The translations under genes and the position numbers were made by a program. From a virus, in IMG/VR virus record IMGVR_UViG_3300012683_000011, positions 1 to 52,267 of that record: a stretch of 52,267 nt of DNA. The stretch is one strand, 5' to 3'. This document shows positions 12,931-20,841 of this stretch, piece after piece; position 1 is the first letter of the stretch; each line of letters opens with the position of its first letter. Below the pieces are notes generated by a model. The model was given only the letters and a program-made list of their open reading frames with translations, was not told the DNA's origin and did no database searches.

Positions 12931-13148
12931 CTCACGATGTAACGTTGTCACTTTCACAAACTTTGGCACAGTTACGTCGTGACACTGTGACGATGTCACG
13001 TTGGTACTGTGTACTGGATCAAGAAGTATTTGAGACAGGCACAACGTGAGTTTGTACTTGATTGTGTAGTTGAGACGCTGTGACGTTGTCACGGTGTAGA
13101 GTTGTTAGTGTGCCAAAGTGTGACGCTGTGACATCGTGACATTGTTAA
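12931..13148. repeat. Largest GTNAC octamer arrays, in inverted arrangement
   Basis: Units start at 12939 and 12947; at 12971, 12979, 12987 and 12995; at 13072, 13080 and 13088; and at 13120, 13128, 13136 and 13144. Spacing is exactly 8 bp within each series. ACTTTGGCACA (12960-12970) is repeated inverted at 13109-13119, and the flanking arrays also mirror each other except for an 8-nt insertion (one unit) on the left. This looks like an iteron-type region. The 76 bp to the next gene (13149-13224) show a G-rich stretch only. Confidence 0.85.
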
Positions 13149-13224
13149 GTGTGTCACACAAGAGAGTGAGGGGGCGGGGAGGGTTTAGCGGTTGCATTGT
13201 TACATCGTGGGCTGGGGTAAGGGC

Positions 13225-13431
13225 TTAAATAAACTTTTTAATAAATTTTTCATAAAGAAGTTGTTTTCCACCATACCAACAATAAAGTCTCCCATAAGTA
13301 CAATGCCAAGTGTACTTTTTCATTTCTTGAACTAATTTTGTTTCGACTTTAAAAGAAGTAGGAACCCCTTTACCCATCCAACGAATAACTAATTCTGTAA
13401 CTGCATCATCAATTTTAATATATTCATTCAT
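13225..13431 (-). CDS. Truncated paralogue of the HNH/AP2-like protein, 68 aa
   Basis: The start MNEYIKIDDAVTELVIRW and the block VETKLVQEMKKYTWHCTYGRLYCWY align with the N-terminal half of the neighbour 13428-13739 (KWIKIDDENTHLEI, VDTKLVPFLEEIKWYWNKVLHKAYC). Such a layout is typical of the N-terminal part of phage HNH endonucleases. The nuclease half is missing, so it probably has no catalytic activity. It overlaps the neighbour by 4 bases (ATGA). Confidence 0.65.
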   Translation of the reverse strand: MNEYIKIDDAVTELVIRWMGKGVPTSFKVETKLVQEMKKYTWHCTYGRLYCWYGGKQLLYEKFIKKFI

Positions 13432-13739
13432 TTTCTTACTACCATATTTTTAAAGCGGTAATCATGAAAGTTGCCCATCAGTACATTATTGAAGTTAGAA
13501 GTTTTTAAATAAAATTCTACAATAGTTCTTGATAACATAATATTTCTTGGATTAGGGTCAAAAACTTTACAATAAGCTTTATGAAGAACTTTATTCCAGT
13601 ACCATTTAATTTCTTCTAAGAAAGGGACTAACTTAGTATCTACAAGCAAAACTTCAATATCACCATCTGTGAAGTGTATTTCCAAATGTGTGTTTTCATC
13701 ATCAATCTTAATCCATTTATTTAAACTCTTCGCTGGCAT
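13428..13739 (-). CDS. Degenerate HNH-endonuclease-like protein, 103 aa
   Basis: Residues 10-60 match the beta-rich N terminus of phage HNH/AP2-type endonucleases (IKIDDENTHLEIHF ... VDTKLVPFLEEIKWYW ... AYCKVF). The following LSRTIVEFY and NVLMGNFHDYRFKNMVVR correspond to the HR-x-I and VDHxNGNxxDNRxxNLR segments, but the catalytic His residues are replaced. It therefore looks like an inactive relative that may keep DNA binding. It is the first leftward gene, with a strong SD (AGGAG, 7 bases) and a promoter at 13758-13785, so it could be an early regulator. Confidence 0.6.
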   Translation of the reverse strand: MPAKSLNKWIKIDDENTHLEIHFTDGDIEVLLVDTKLVPFLEEIKWYWNKVLHKAYCKVFDPNPRNIMLSRTIVEFYLKTSNFNNVLMGNFHDYRFKNMVVRK

Positions 13740-13757
13740 AGCAATATCTCCTAAACT

Positions 13758-13785
13758 AATATAAGCCTATTTTAACCAAAGTCAA
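13758..13785 (-). promoter_or_regulatory. Leftward sigma-70-type promoter
   Basis: The minus strand shows TTGACT (13780-13785) and TATATT (13758-13763) separated by 16 bp, directly upstream of the SD of 13428-13739. This is the most likely start of the leftward early transcript. Confidence 0.7.
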
Positions 13786-13800
13786 GTAGTTTTATTCACT

Positions 13801-13940
13801 GATAATATGGCGTAATCACGCCTGGGGGTATACCATTTTGAGAATGGATATACTATATAGAATAATATCCTAATATAATATAGTGATGATGTAGTAGTAA
13901 TATTCTCTTATACACCCGGGCCAAGTTACGCCATATTATC
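13801..13940. other. Nested long dyad between the divergent operons
   Basis: GATAATATGGCGTAA (13801-13815) pairs perfectly with 13926-13940. An inner arm (13819-13832) pairs with 13909-13922 at 11 of 14 bases. The enclosed 76 nt are almost pure A/T with many TAATAT words and possible rightward -10 elements. It lies immediately before the packaging genes, so it may be a packaging site, an origin or the divergent promoter. The rest of the gap (13941-14049) contains only the repeat at 14004-14024. Confidence 0.7.
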
Positions 13941-14003
13941 CGGGAATATAACTACTCCACACCACCACTAATAACCTTGATTTTTATGCATTGCATTTAC
14001 CCG

Positions 14004-14024
14004 CTCACGACGTAACGTTGTCAC
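14004..14024. repeat. Phased GTNAC run upstream of 14050
   Basis: CTCAC-GAC-GTAAC-GTT-GTCAC, three units at 8-bp spacing, ending 25 bp before the first rightward gene. Confidence 0.75.
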
Positions 14025-14049
14025 AAGCTCCCAAGTACAAAACCAAAAC

Positions 14050-15261
14050 ATGCACACAACCACATTAAAAGGGCTCCTAGATGGTATAACCTCAAAAGAC
14101 GAGCTATACCATGTACTTCGTAACCATAAACATTCCATACGTCGCTTAGTAAATCAATCAACTGGCAAACCTTTCATCGTCCCGCATCACCTACTTTGTT
14201 CAACAAAGAAAGAGTTCTTTTTATCATTACTATATAATACCGGCGTAACGTCGTCACTTTGTGACGCTGCTTCCGATGTAACTTCTCACTCTGGTATAAA
14301 ACAATCGCCAATACCACTCATTTTCCCACGTTGCCGTCCGCACGAAGAAAAATTTCGACGCCAGTTTAAACTCGCAACTTGGTTAGACGTTCCATGCGGT
14401 TCAATTTTTACTTATGAACTCTCGCGCCGCAACACTTGGCGCTGTCGTTTTGTTGGTTCAGATGGCTTTCGTTGTCGAGAATACTCAAAAAATAACACTT
14501 GCTTCTTTTGTTGGCATCACTATGCTCTGGCAGCAAAACTAATTCAAAATATGTCATCAGAAGAGCAAAACTTACTTGGCGCTTCAATAAAGTCACAGTC
14601 AATCCGTGAACTCTATGAAAAGCATTTAAATGATCCAAACAGGAAAAATATTGAATCTGAGCTAGCTTTAATGCGGACGCTATTAACTGCTGTTGTTTCT
14701 AACATTCAATCCAAATCACTAGCGGATATACCGCTTGATGCGATCGCAACGGTGGTGACACTTTGTGAAAAGGTATCTTCGGCTGTTCTGACTATGACTA
14801 ATATTGAGACTAAGCTTGGGGATAGATTTAGTATCGAGCAAGTTAATGTTATTACGCTGCGACTGCTTGAAAGTTTTGTTAAGATAACTCAGCCTAATGA
14901 AGAACAGTGTCTCCAGCTTGCGGCTGTCTTTGAGAATTTGTCAATTAATAAAACTTTGCCTGTTATTACTTTACACGGTTCTACTTCCGATACAACTAAG
15001 CAAGCGACTCAAAGTTCAAAAGCTACGTTATCACCAGAAGCTACAGATATAGTCGCGTTGACATATTATGATAAAGTTACGCCATCACATATTATTCCAA
15101 AGCATTTTACAGCAAATGACATTGCTGTTCGGGTAGACCCGAATGTTTACTCTGATAGATTTACTCGCCAACAAGACGCAGCTAATTTTAAAACTAAACT
15201 TGAGAACCTCAAGCGCGCCGATCCTGACGTAACGTTGCAACTAGCCAGAATGGGATTATGA
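14050..15261 (+). CDS. First gene of the packaging operon; Cys/His protein, possible terminase small subunit role
   Basis: 403 residues. The centre holds a metal-site-like block (WRCRFVGSDGFRCREYSKNN followed by CFFCWHH), then a helical region typical of small-terminase or packaging adaptors (ESELALMRTLLTAVV, VVTLCEKVSSAVLTMTNIET). Its place two to six genes ahead of the large terminase supports a DNA-recognition role in packaging, but I cannot show homology. A run of three phased octamers (14245-14265) lies in frame and encodes GVTSSLCDA; a fourth unit (14278) encodes DVTS. The SD is poor. Confidence 0.7.
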   Translation: MHTTTLKGLLDGITSKDELYHVLRNHKHSIRRLVNQSTGKPFIVPHHLLCSTKKEFFLSLLYNTGVTSSLCDAASDVTSHSGIKQSPIPLIFPRCRPHEEKFRRQFKLATWLDVPCGSIFTYELSRRNTWRCRFVGSDGFRCREYSKNNTCFFCWHHYALAAKLIQNMSSEEQNLLGASIKSQSIRELYEKHLNDPNRKNIESELALMRTLLTAVVSNIQSKSLADIPLDAIATVVTLCEKVSSAVLTMTNIETKLGDRFSIEQVNVITLRLLESFVKITQPNEEQCLQLAAVFENLSINKTLPVITLHGSTSDTTKQATQSSKATLSPEATDIVALTYYDKVTPSHIIPKHFTANDIAVRVDPNVYSDRFTRQQDAANFKTKLENLKRADPDVTLQLARMGL

Positions 15262-15326
15262 GATATAATTTACTACTTTTACTTTGGTACTACTTTTCGT
15301 AACCACAACTTCATAGGAGCCACCTA

Positions 15327-15584
15327 ATGAAAATGTCTTGTGTTGTCGATGTCACGGTGTTTCATAAAAACAGTTCAGTAAAAGATTACTGTTACGATCA
15401 TAGAAATGATACTTGTTTTTATAAGGTAGTTAATACTATTGTTTATGTTGACGAGGGTGACGCCGTTATTACTTTTAAAAATGGAGTTAAGACTGTTATT
15501 TCAAAGGATCTTTGGGAAACCTTTAAACTTGAAACACAGTTTGATGTTTATAAAGAACCTCTTTTAACAAAGAGTGATGAATGA
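15327..15584 (+). CDS. Uncharacterised 85-aa protein
   Basis: Beta-rich (CVVDVTVFHKNS, DAVITFKNGVKTVISKD). The SD is AGGAG with the spacer CCACCTA, a spacer shared with other genes in this genome (29689, 47851). A TATAAT lies at 15263 without a matching -35 box. Its stop overlaps the next start (ATGA). Function unknown; it shows weak likeness in layout to the next gene, with a basic DVT-F start and a ViSK-tLdeF end, so both may be related. Confidence 0.7.
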   Translation: MKMSCVVDVTVFHKNSSVKDYCYDHRNDTCFYKVVNTIVYVDEGDAVITFKNGVKTVISKDLWETFKLETQFDVYKEPLLTKSDE

Positions 15585-15940
15585 AATATGTCTTGAAACA
15601 TAAAGAAATCGACGTAACTATGTTTGATGGTAATAATCATGTAGATTTAAAATTACATCGATTAGTAACCCATGATGAGAAAGTTAAATTTGTTATTTAC
15701 ACAGAATATGGTCCTTGTGAAGTTAATATCGGGGATTACATTGTATCCGCTACACAGCATTCACCACGTCAAGTCATATCAAAAGAAACGTTAGATGAGT
15801 TCTACGAGAAAGAATTCGTTCCACAATGGGCGCAGACGCCAGAACCACAAACTCTTTTAGTAACTTCAGATGCGTTGACTAAAATGCCTTCACCACCCGA
15901 TGCTCCCCATAATATAGATTTTGGAGGAAAAGGGCAATAA
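15581..15940 (+). CDS. Uncharacterised 119-aa protein, possible paralogue of 15327-15584
   Basis: Begins MKYVLKHKEIDVTMFDGNNH and has RQVISKETLDEFYEKEF, which parallels DVTVFHKN and KTVISKDLWETFKLE of the preceding gene. The C terminus is Pro-rich (KMPSPPDAP). It is coupled to both neighbours. Unrecognised. Confidence 0.7.
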   Translation: MKYVLKHKEIDVTMFDGNNHVDLKLHRLVTHDEKVKFVIYTEYGPCEVNIGDYIVSATQHSPRQVISKETLDEFYEKEFVPQWAQTPEPQTLLVTSDALTKMPSPPDAPHNIDFGGKGQ

Positions 15941-16135
15941 ATGTCTCTAATTAAAATTAGAGTTGGTAATTACAATGTGACTTATAATATGTGTACTTGT
16001 ACATATGTTCGTGACTTAGTAGAAAAGATTTCAAAAGACTTCTCTAAACCAGCTAAGTTAGTCGAGCGGCATCAAAAGTATTTTGATGAAACAGCCGCTG
16101 CTGTAGGTGAAGAAATCGAGATGGAGTTTATATGA
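15941..16135 (+). CDS. Uncharacterised 64-aa protein
   Basis: Short protein with a beta-type N terminus (SLIKIRVGNYNVTYNM) and an acidic end (AVGEEIEMEFI). The SD is AAAGGG, 6 bases from ATG. Stop overlaps next start (ATGA). Unrecognised. Confidence 0.65.
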   Translation: MSLIKIRVGNYNVTYNMCTCTYVRDLVEKISKDFSKPAKLVERHQKYFDETAAAVGEEIEMEFI

Positions 16136-16440
16136 AAGTTAAAGTTAACAAGAATCAATTTCAAACTACTTATGAGTTTTATTGCCCAGGTTGTAAATGT
16201 CACCATGCTTATAGAACCGAACAAATGGAAGGGCAAGTTGGCCCAATCTGGCAATTTAACGACGACACTGATAAACCTACGTTTACTCCTTCACTTCTTT
16301 ACAGATCCGACTTCAAGCATGATCCTCGCCAAGCAAAAAATATTTGCCACATTTACATGACGAACGGCGTCATATCGTTCTTAGGTGACTGTACCCATGA
16401 GTTCGCCGGTAAAACTTACGAAATGCCAGATATAACGTGA
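16132..16440 (+). CDS. DUF6527-like phage protein, 102 aa
   Basis: The sequence YCPGCKCHHAYR, then GPIWQFNDDTDKPTFTPSLL and finally CHIYMTNGVISFLGDCTHEF plus AGKTYEMP follows the pattern of a small phage family found beside terminase genes (CPGC--H, W-WNGD--PTFSPSI, CH-F-TDG-I-FL-DCTH-LAG). The conserved Cys and His residues probably bind a metal. The family number is given from memory. Function is not known. Confidence 0.8.
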   Translation: MKVKVNKNQFQTTYEFYCPGCKCHHAYRTEQMEGQVGPIWQFNDDTDKPTFTPSLLYRSDFKHDPRQAKNICHIYMTNGVISFLGDCTHEFAGKTYEMPDIT

Positions 16441-16730
16441 CTCTCCGTGAAAATCGTAAAGCTCGCGGTTTAACATTAGCTGCCGAGGCACGGCGTCTCA
16501 ATGTTACGGTAGCTTATCTTCTCGAACGAGAATGCATCGAAGAAGTAGAAACTGCTATTTACCCAGCACTTTCAGAGAACACAGAGACAACTATCCGAAA
16601 TAAACGTATTGCAGTTTTAAATTGTATGAGGCGGCGCCTCTCAATTGAGAAACGAATGATAGTAACTCTAATGGCTGATTGCTCTGAACTTGAACAACAA
16701 ATACAAATTTTAGAAAAAATAGATGGTTAA
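16437..16730 (+). CDS. Uncharacterised 97-aa protein, helix-turn-helix-like start
   Basis: Starts at GTG overlapping the previous stop (GTGA). The first 35 residues (RGLTLAAEARRLNVTVAYLL) resemble a helix-turn-helix segment, and the C-terminal part is helical (ADCSELEQQIQILEKIDG). Given its place just ahead of the large terminase it could be the actual small terminase; this competes with the gene at 14050-15261. Not resolved. Confidence 0.65.
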   Translation: MTLRENRKARGLTLAAEARRLNVTVAYLLERECIEEVETAIYPALSENTETTIRNKRIAVLNCMRRRLSIEKRMIVTLMADCSELEQQIQILEKIDG

Positions 16731-16738
16731 ATCTATTT

Positions 16739-18346
16739 ATGTCAATTTCTCCTTATAGTATACTTTCTACAAGAATGAATCAGCTTGCGACACAATGTCA
16801 AAATAAGCAGAAGAGTTTATTGGAGTGGTCAAAGTTTTACTTAGAAGAACATTTCTCACGCGGTTATAGTAAATTCCACGTTACGCTAGGTTATAAGTAT
16901 GATGAACTTAGAAAACGACGTGGGATTAAAACAGTCGTTATCGCGCCCCGAGGCAATGCTAAAACTACCATTACGCAAGCCTCCTGTATACGTGATATCT
17001 GTGAAACCGCTGAACGATACATACTTATTGTTTCAGATACTGAAACTCAAGCAATAAAGATATTGGACGTTATTAAGCAGGAGTTAGAGCATAATGAAAA
17101 GTTGCGTCACGATTACCCTCTCGCTTGTCGTAAAGGATTCGAGTGGTCAAAGACGCGCATTGAAACTGCTAATGGTATATGTGTTGAGGCGGTTGGAACT
17201 GGCCAGAAAGTTCGTGGTAGAAAATATAAACACTACCGTCCAACGAAAATCATTCTTGATGACCCTGACAATGATGAAGATGTCGCACATGCGCAAACTC
17301 GGCAAAATCATATTGAATGGGTTGACAAAGCATTATCTCAGTGCGGCGATAAAGACACTAACTTTATCTATGTCGGTACAATGATTCATCGGGAATGTAT
17401 CGTAGGACACTTAGAACTTCGTCCAGATTGTGAGGTTATTAAATTCCAGGCTATAATGAAGTGGCCCACTAAACTTCACTTGTGGTCGAAGTGGGAGTCA
17501 ATGTACTTATCCGCTCCTACAAGAGTTGTTAAAGGGGAATTGATTCGTGACTTGAATGCTTGTAACAAATATTATATTGAACACAAAGATGCAATGGGCG
17601 AAGGCGCAGAAGTTCTTTGGGAAGAAAAAGAATCACTTTATGATTTAATGACTTTGCGCGCAGCTATTGGCCATCCAGCTTTTGCATCAGAGAAACAAAA
17701 TGACCCAAGAGATCCTTCCAAATGTGAATTCAAAGAGGAATGGTTCTCAGATGACATTTATTATGCCTATGAAGATTTGTTGCGAAGGATCAGCAAAGAA
17801 AAACCTTTTAGTATTCTTTACGGGGACCCAGCGAAGGGGAAAGATACTCAACGCCATGACTATTCTCCATTAATTCAATTACACAGATTTTCCAATGATC
17901 CATATGTATACATTGAAATTAATATGGAGAAGTTGCCAGTAACAGCGTTTACTGATAAGTTTCTTGATATTTGGCAATCTTCACAACCTACCATTGGAGC
18001 ATTTGAAGAAAACGGATTCCAAGAATTAATTGGTAATGAGATTTTTGATAAAGCTCAAACACGCAATATTTATAATTTAAATCTCAAACACTTTGAGAAC
18101 TATAATATAAATAAGCTTACAAGAATTTCACGCCTTTCGGTTTGGCTTGAGCGTCACTTTTTCAAGTTTAGGAGAGATTGCCCATTTACTAAATTACTTA
18201 TTCAACAATTGAAAGATCATCCACATGCGGCGCATGATGATGGTAGTGATTCTTTAGAATGTGTATTACGTCTATTGAATTTATATTTGAATGAAAGTGA
18301 CCAAGAACAAGAACCAACTGAAGAAGTAATTGGGCATGTTAGATAA
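16739..18346 (+). CDS. terL: Terminase large subunit
   Basis: ATP-driven DNA packaging motor and genome-cutting nuclease. The ATPase part has a deviant Walker A at residues 69-77 (APRGNAKTT), a Walker B (KIILDDPDND, about residue 170) and a coupling motif region (FIYVGTMIH). The C-terminal RNase H-like nuclease shows the acidic set LYGDPAKGKD, GAFEENGFQELI and HAAHDDGSDSLE. At 535 residues it has the usual length. The SD is weak and other starts are possible (Met 13). It sits 8 bases after the previous gene. Confidence 0.95.
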   Translation: MSISPYSILSTRMNQLATQCQNKQKSLLEWSKFYLEEHFSRGYSKFHVTLGYKYDELRKRRGIKTVVIAPRGNAKTTITQASCIRDICETAERYILIVSDTETQAIKILDVIKQELEHNEKLRHDYPLACRKGFEWSKTRIETANGICVEAVGTGQKVRGRKYKHYRPTKIILDDPDNDEDVAHAQTRQNHIEWVDKALSQCGDKDTNFIYVGTMIHRECIVGHLELRPDCEVIKFQAIMKWPTKLHLWSKWESMYLSAPTRVVKGELIRDLNACNKYYIEHKDAMGEGAEVLWEEKESLYDLMTLRAAIGHPAFASEKQNDPRDPSKCEFKEEWFSDDIYYAYEDLLRRISKEKPFSILYGDPAKGKDTQRHDYSPLIQLHRFSNDPYVYIEINMEKLPVTAFTDKFLDIWQSSQPTIGAFEENGFQELIGNEIFDKAQTRNIYNLNLKHFENYNINKLTRISRLSVWLERHFFKFRRDCPFTKLLIQQLKDHPHAAHDDGSDSLECVLRLLNLYLNESDQEQEPTEEVIGHVR

Positions 18347-18394
18347 GCCTTGACTTCTCTTTTTATTATCACAAGTATTTAACACGGAGTATTT

Positions 18395-18682
18395 ATGGTC
18401 GAGCCGTTATTTAAGGGTAAAGTTTCTCAGCATACCGTAAATTATATTTACGCTATCTTTATGGTTAAGAAGATGGCTGCGGATAAGGATGTTGAGTATA
18501 CGAATGAGCAGGTTGAGCGTTTTATCATGGATAAGTATAAGTTCCATGACCATATCGCTAGGGAAATCGTTACTGTCGCTACTAAGTTAGCTGACAAGGA
18601 TTCTGTCGTTAAACATATTCACGATCAAGTTGGGATTCAAAATGAATACCTTATGGAAATCGCGGCTGAAGCTATTAAGTAA
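18395..18682 (+). CDS. Uncharacterised 95-aa helical protein
   Basis: Helical and charged (VEYTNEQVERFIMDKYKFHD, then IAREIVTVATKLADKDSVV). Start ATG has GGAG 5 bases upstream. It lies between the large terminase and a membrane protein. The next gene starts inside it. Unrecognised. Confidence 0.7.
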   Translation: MVEPLFKGKVSQHTVNYIYAIFMVKKMAADKDVEYTNEQVERFIMDKYKFHDHIAREIVTVATKLADKDSVVKHIHDQVGIQNEYLMEIAAEAIK

Positions 18683-19148
18683 CCTGTTACACCCAGTATT
18701 ACTTTTAAGTTTATTAGTTTGCCCTGGATTTCTTTGCATGGGTCGACCAGGACTACCACATACAGATGGTATGTTTTCTGGTTTAGATACGATGAATAAT
18801 CTTTTATTATTCATGGGTTGTATCGGTCTTTGCTTATCTATCGGGGCATACTTCTATGTTAAAGACATTCCGCTTGTGCATGTAGTGGCTGGCACAGCAT
18901 TAGGTACTTTTGGATCAATGATTGGCTTAGCATTATTTTTAACTATAATTAAGCCATTCCTTATTTATATTTATATTGCTATTATGCTCGCCGGGGCTTT
19001 CGGCGCATTTGTTTGGTTGAAACGCCATCACATTAATACTATTTCTGATCTTTGGACCGAAAAAGAAGTTCAAGACGAAGTATCAAAAGCCAAAGATGCT
19101 GCCGCGCAAGAAATCACTCATCTTAAAGATTTACTTTCTAAACGCTAA
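18642..19148 (+). CDS. Four-span membrane protein with cytoplasmic helix, 168 aa
   Basis: Four hydrophobic segments (near residues 12-30, 49-71, 77-101 and 106-126) are followed by a charged helical tail ending in ITHLKDLLSKR. I start at ATG 18642; a TTG 12 bases upstream is the alternative. The start overlaps the previous gene by 41 bases. A membrane protein in the packaging module might be a holin or superinfection protein; I cannot decide. Confidence 0.7.
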   Translation: MNTLWKSRLKLLSNLLHPVLLLSLLVCPGFLCMGRPGLPHTDGMFSGLDTMNNLLLFMGCIGLCLSIGAYFYVKDIPLVHVVAGTALGTFGSMIGLALFLTIIKPFLIYIYIAIMLAGAFGAFVWLKRHHINTISDLWTEKEVQDEVSKAKDAAAQEITHLKDLLSKR

Positions 19149-19195
19149 CAAACTTACTAGGGTTCCTGGTGGCTCCTTTAATTCTAGTTCGTTTA

Positions 19196-19214
19196 CCCGC
19201 TTCGGCGGGGTTTT
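19196..19214 (+). terminator. UUCG-loop intrinsic terminator before the portal gene
   Basis: CCCGC-TTCG-GCGGG followed by GTTTT is a compact rightward terminator with a stable UUCG tetraloop. It separates the terminase block from the head genes, so the portal gene may have its own start of transcription, although I see no clear promoter in the 80-bp gap. Confidence 0.75.
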
Positions 19215-19227
19215 CTAAAAGGTAAGT

Positions 19228-20841
19228 ATGGAAACGCTGACTCCAGTCGAACCGATTGTTACAGAAGAGGAAGTTAAATTAGATTTCGCCTCTGCTAAAC
19301 TCAAAGTTGAACAGGCAATTTGTAGGTTTACAGAGTCGATTACATCAGAAAGATTTACCGATCCGGATGAAGCTTTCGAAAACTTCATGCCAATTCGGAT
19401 TGGCCTAACGTCAGAATTTCTTTTTAATGAGCAGCAGTTGCGTATTATTCGCGACTATGCTCGTCAAATCTGTAGTTCTGATGAGATTGCCAAGAATATA
19501 CTTATACAATACAAAACACATATTGTTGGTGAAGGACTTACATTAACTATATACCCAACAGAATCTATTGATGATCCTGTGAAGTTATCTTCAATTACTG
19601 AAGATGCTAAAATTAAGCAGATGAAGAAGAATTGGAAAGCTTTCTGCCAAGTTAACGAAGTCACGAAGAAACTAGATGATTGGGTCACGCGCGATCTTCG
19701 TGATGGGGAAACTTTCGTAAGAATCTTCGATTCGCGTAAGAAATACGCTGGAATGCGTGTTCCAGAAATCAGATTCGTTGACCCTTTTAGAATTCGTCGC
19801 AGTGATGGCGATGATCCTTTTGGTATGGTTACTGAGCCGGAGGATTTAGAAACTGTCTTATCATATACTTATTATCCAGGTAATGAGTATGGATACACCA
19901 CTCTAATTCAAAATAAAGGTGGGATGCTTTTCTTAGCTCCTGTAAAAGTTCCAGCCGACCAAATAATTCATACAAAGCGAAACGTTGATGGAAACGTCCC
20001 ACGCGGACTTTCACGTTTCTATACTGTATTTAATAATATTCGTCGCGCAGCTAAGAATTTAGTAAACTTGTCAGTCCTTTGCAGCATCTTATCCGCTATT
20101 GCGATGATTCGTAAGCATGAAGCTCCTGTCTCACAGGATAAGTTAAATCGACTCACTCAGAAAAATAGTGACGGTAGACAGCATGTTGACCCACAAAGTG
20201 GGAAACTTAAAAATGCTCAGTATATGTCTGCTGGAACAGTTCTCGATGCTTCTAAAGGTATTGAGTATGACTTCCCATCTATTAATGTTAAAACTGAAGA
20301 GTTTATTAAGGCGATCGACAAAGAATTAGCCCAGGTTGCTCTTGCATTTTGCTTACCAGTTCAATGGATGATGTCTACTGAACCTGTAAAAGAAGTCCCG
20401 ATCAATGCTGGCAGCCCCGTAACTAAGAACTTTGCTATGGAACAACGTTTACTTTATGGTGAAGAAGAATCGCCATTAGTTAAACTGTTCTGGAAAGTTC
20501 AGATGTTAATGGGGATGACTGAAGAAGATCAACTTAATTACGACATTATTTTCACTGGCCCCGCTCTCGGCGTAGAATCTACGCTTGATGAAGCTCGCGC
20601 TGAAGAAATTGCAATTCGCACTGGCGCTTCTTCTCCGCAGAACTATGCGCAGAAACTTGGTAATAAGTATGTTACTCAACGTTCTAACATGATTAAGCAT
20701 CGTAATACTAAGCAAGAAGGTGAAGTAATGCCTGGCGATGCGGGTAATACTAATGTAACTGATAAACAAACTTCTGCCGGCCAGGGTGGCGACGGCATAA
20801 CAAAGAAAGGCGGCGGAAGCCGAGTAGCTGATGGAAAATAA
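19228..20841 (+). CDS. Portal protein
   Basis: Forms the dodecameric ring at the head vertex through which DNA enters. 537 residues, with the typical order: an N-terminal helical region, the wing/stem parts (DWVTRDLRDGETFVRIF, VRFVDPFRIRRSD-like block), the crown-near motif PADQIIHTKRNVDGNVPRGL, a long stem helix (RRAAKNLVNLSVLCSILSAI) and a Gly-rich tail. SD AAAGG, 6 bases. The last 11 bases overlap the protease gene. Confidence 0.9.
   Translation: METLTPVEPIVTEEEVKLDFASAKLKVEQAICRFTESITSERFTDPDEAFENFMPIRIGLTSEFLFNEQQLRIIRDYARQICSSDEIAKNILIQYKTHIVGEGLTLTIYPTESIDDPVKLSSITEDAKIKQMKKNWKAFCQVNEVTKKLDDWVTRDLRDGETFVRIFDSRKKYAGMRVPEIRFVDPFRIRRSDGDDPFGMVTEPEDLETVLSYTYYPGNEYGYTTLIQNKGGMLFLAPVKVPADQIIHTKRNVDGNVPRGLSRFYTVFNNIRRAAKNLVNLSVLCSILSAIAMIRKHEAPVSQDKLNRLTQKNSDGRQHVDPQSGKLKNAQYMSAGTVLDASKGIEYDFPSINVKTEEFIKAIDKELAQVALAFCLPVQWMMSTEPVKEVPINAGSPVTKNFAMEQRLLYGEEESPLVKLFWKVQMLMGMTEEDQLNYDIIFTGPALGVESTLDEARAEEIAIRTGASSPQNYAQKLGNKYVTQRSNMIKHRNTKQEGEVMPGDAGNTNVTDKQTSAGQGGDGITKKGGGSRVADGK

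Noticed and set aside
12898-13092. Leftward 64-codon frame
   Set aside because: It is built from octamer arrays read in three frames (VTSSQCHDVTV) and has no SD.
12939-13148. CRISPR-like array
   Set aside because: The unit is 8 bp with 3-bp variable parts, far too short for repeats and spacers, and no cas gene is nearby.
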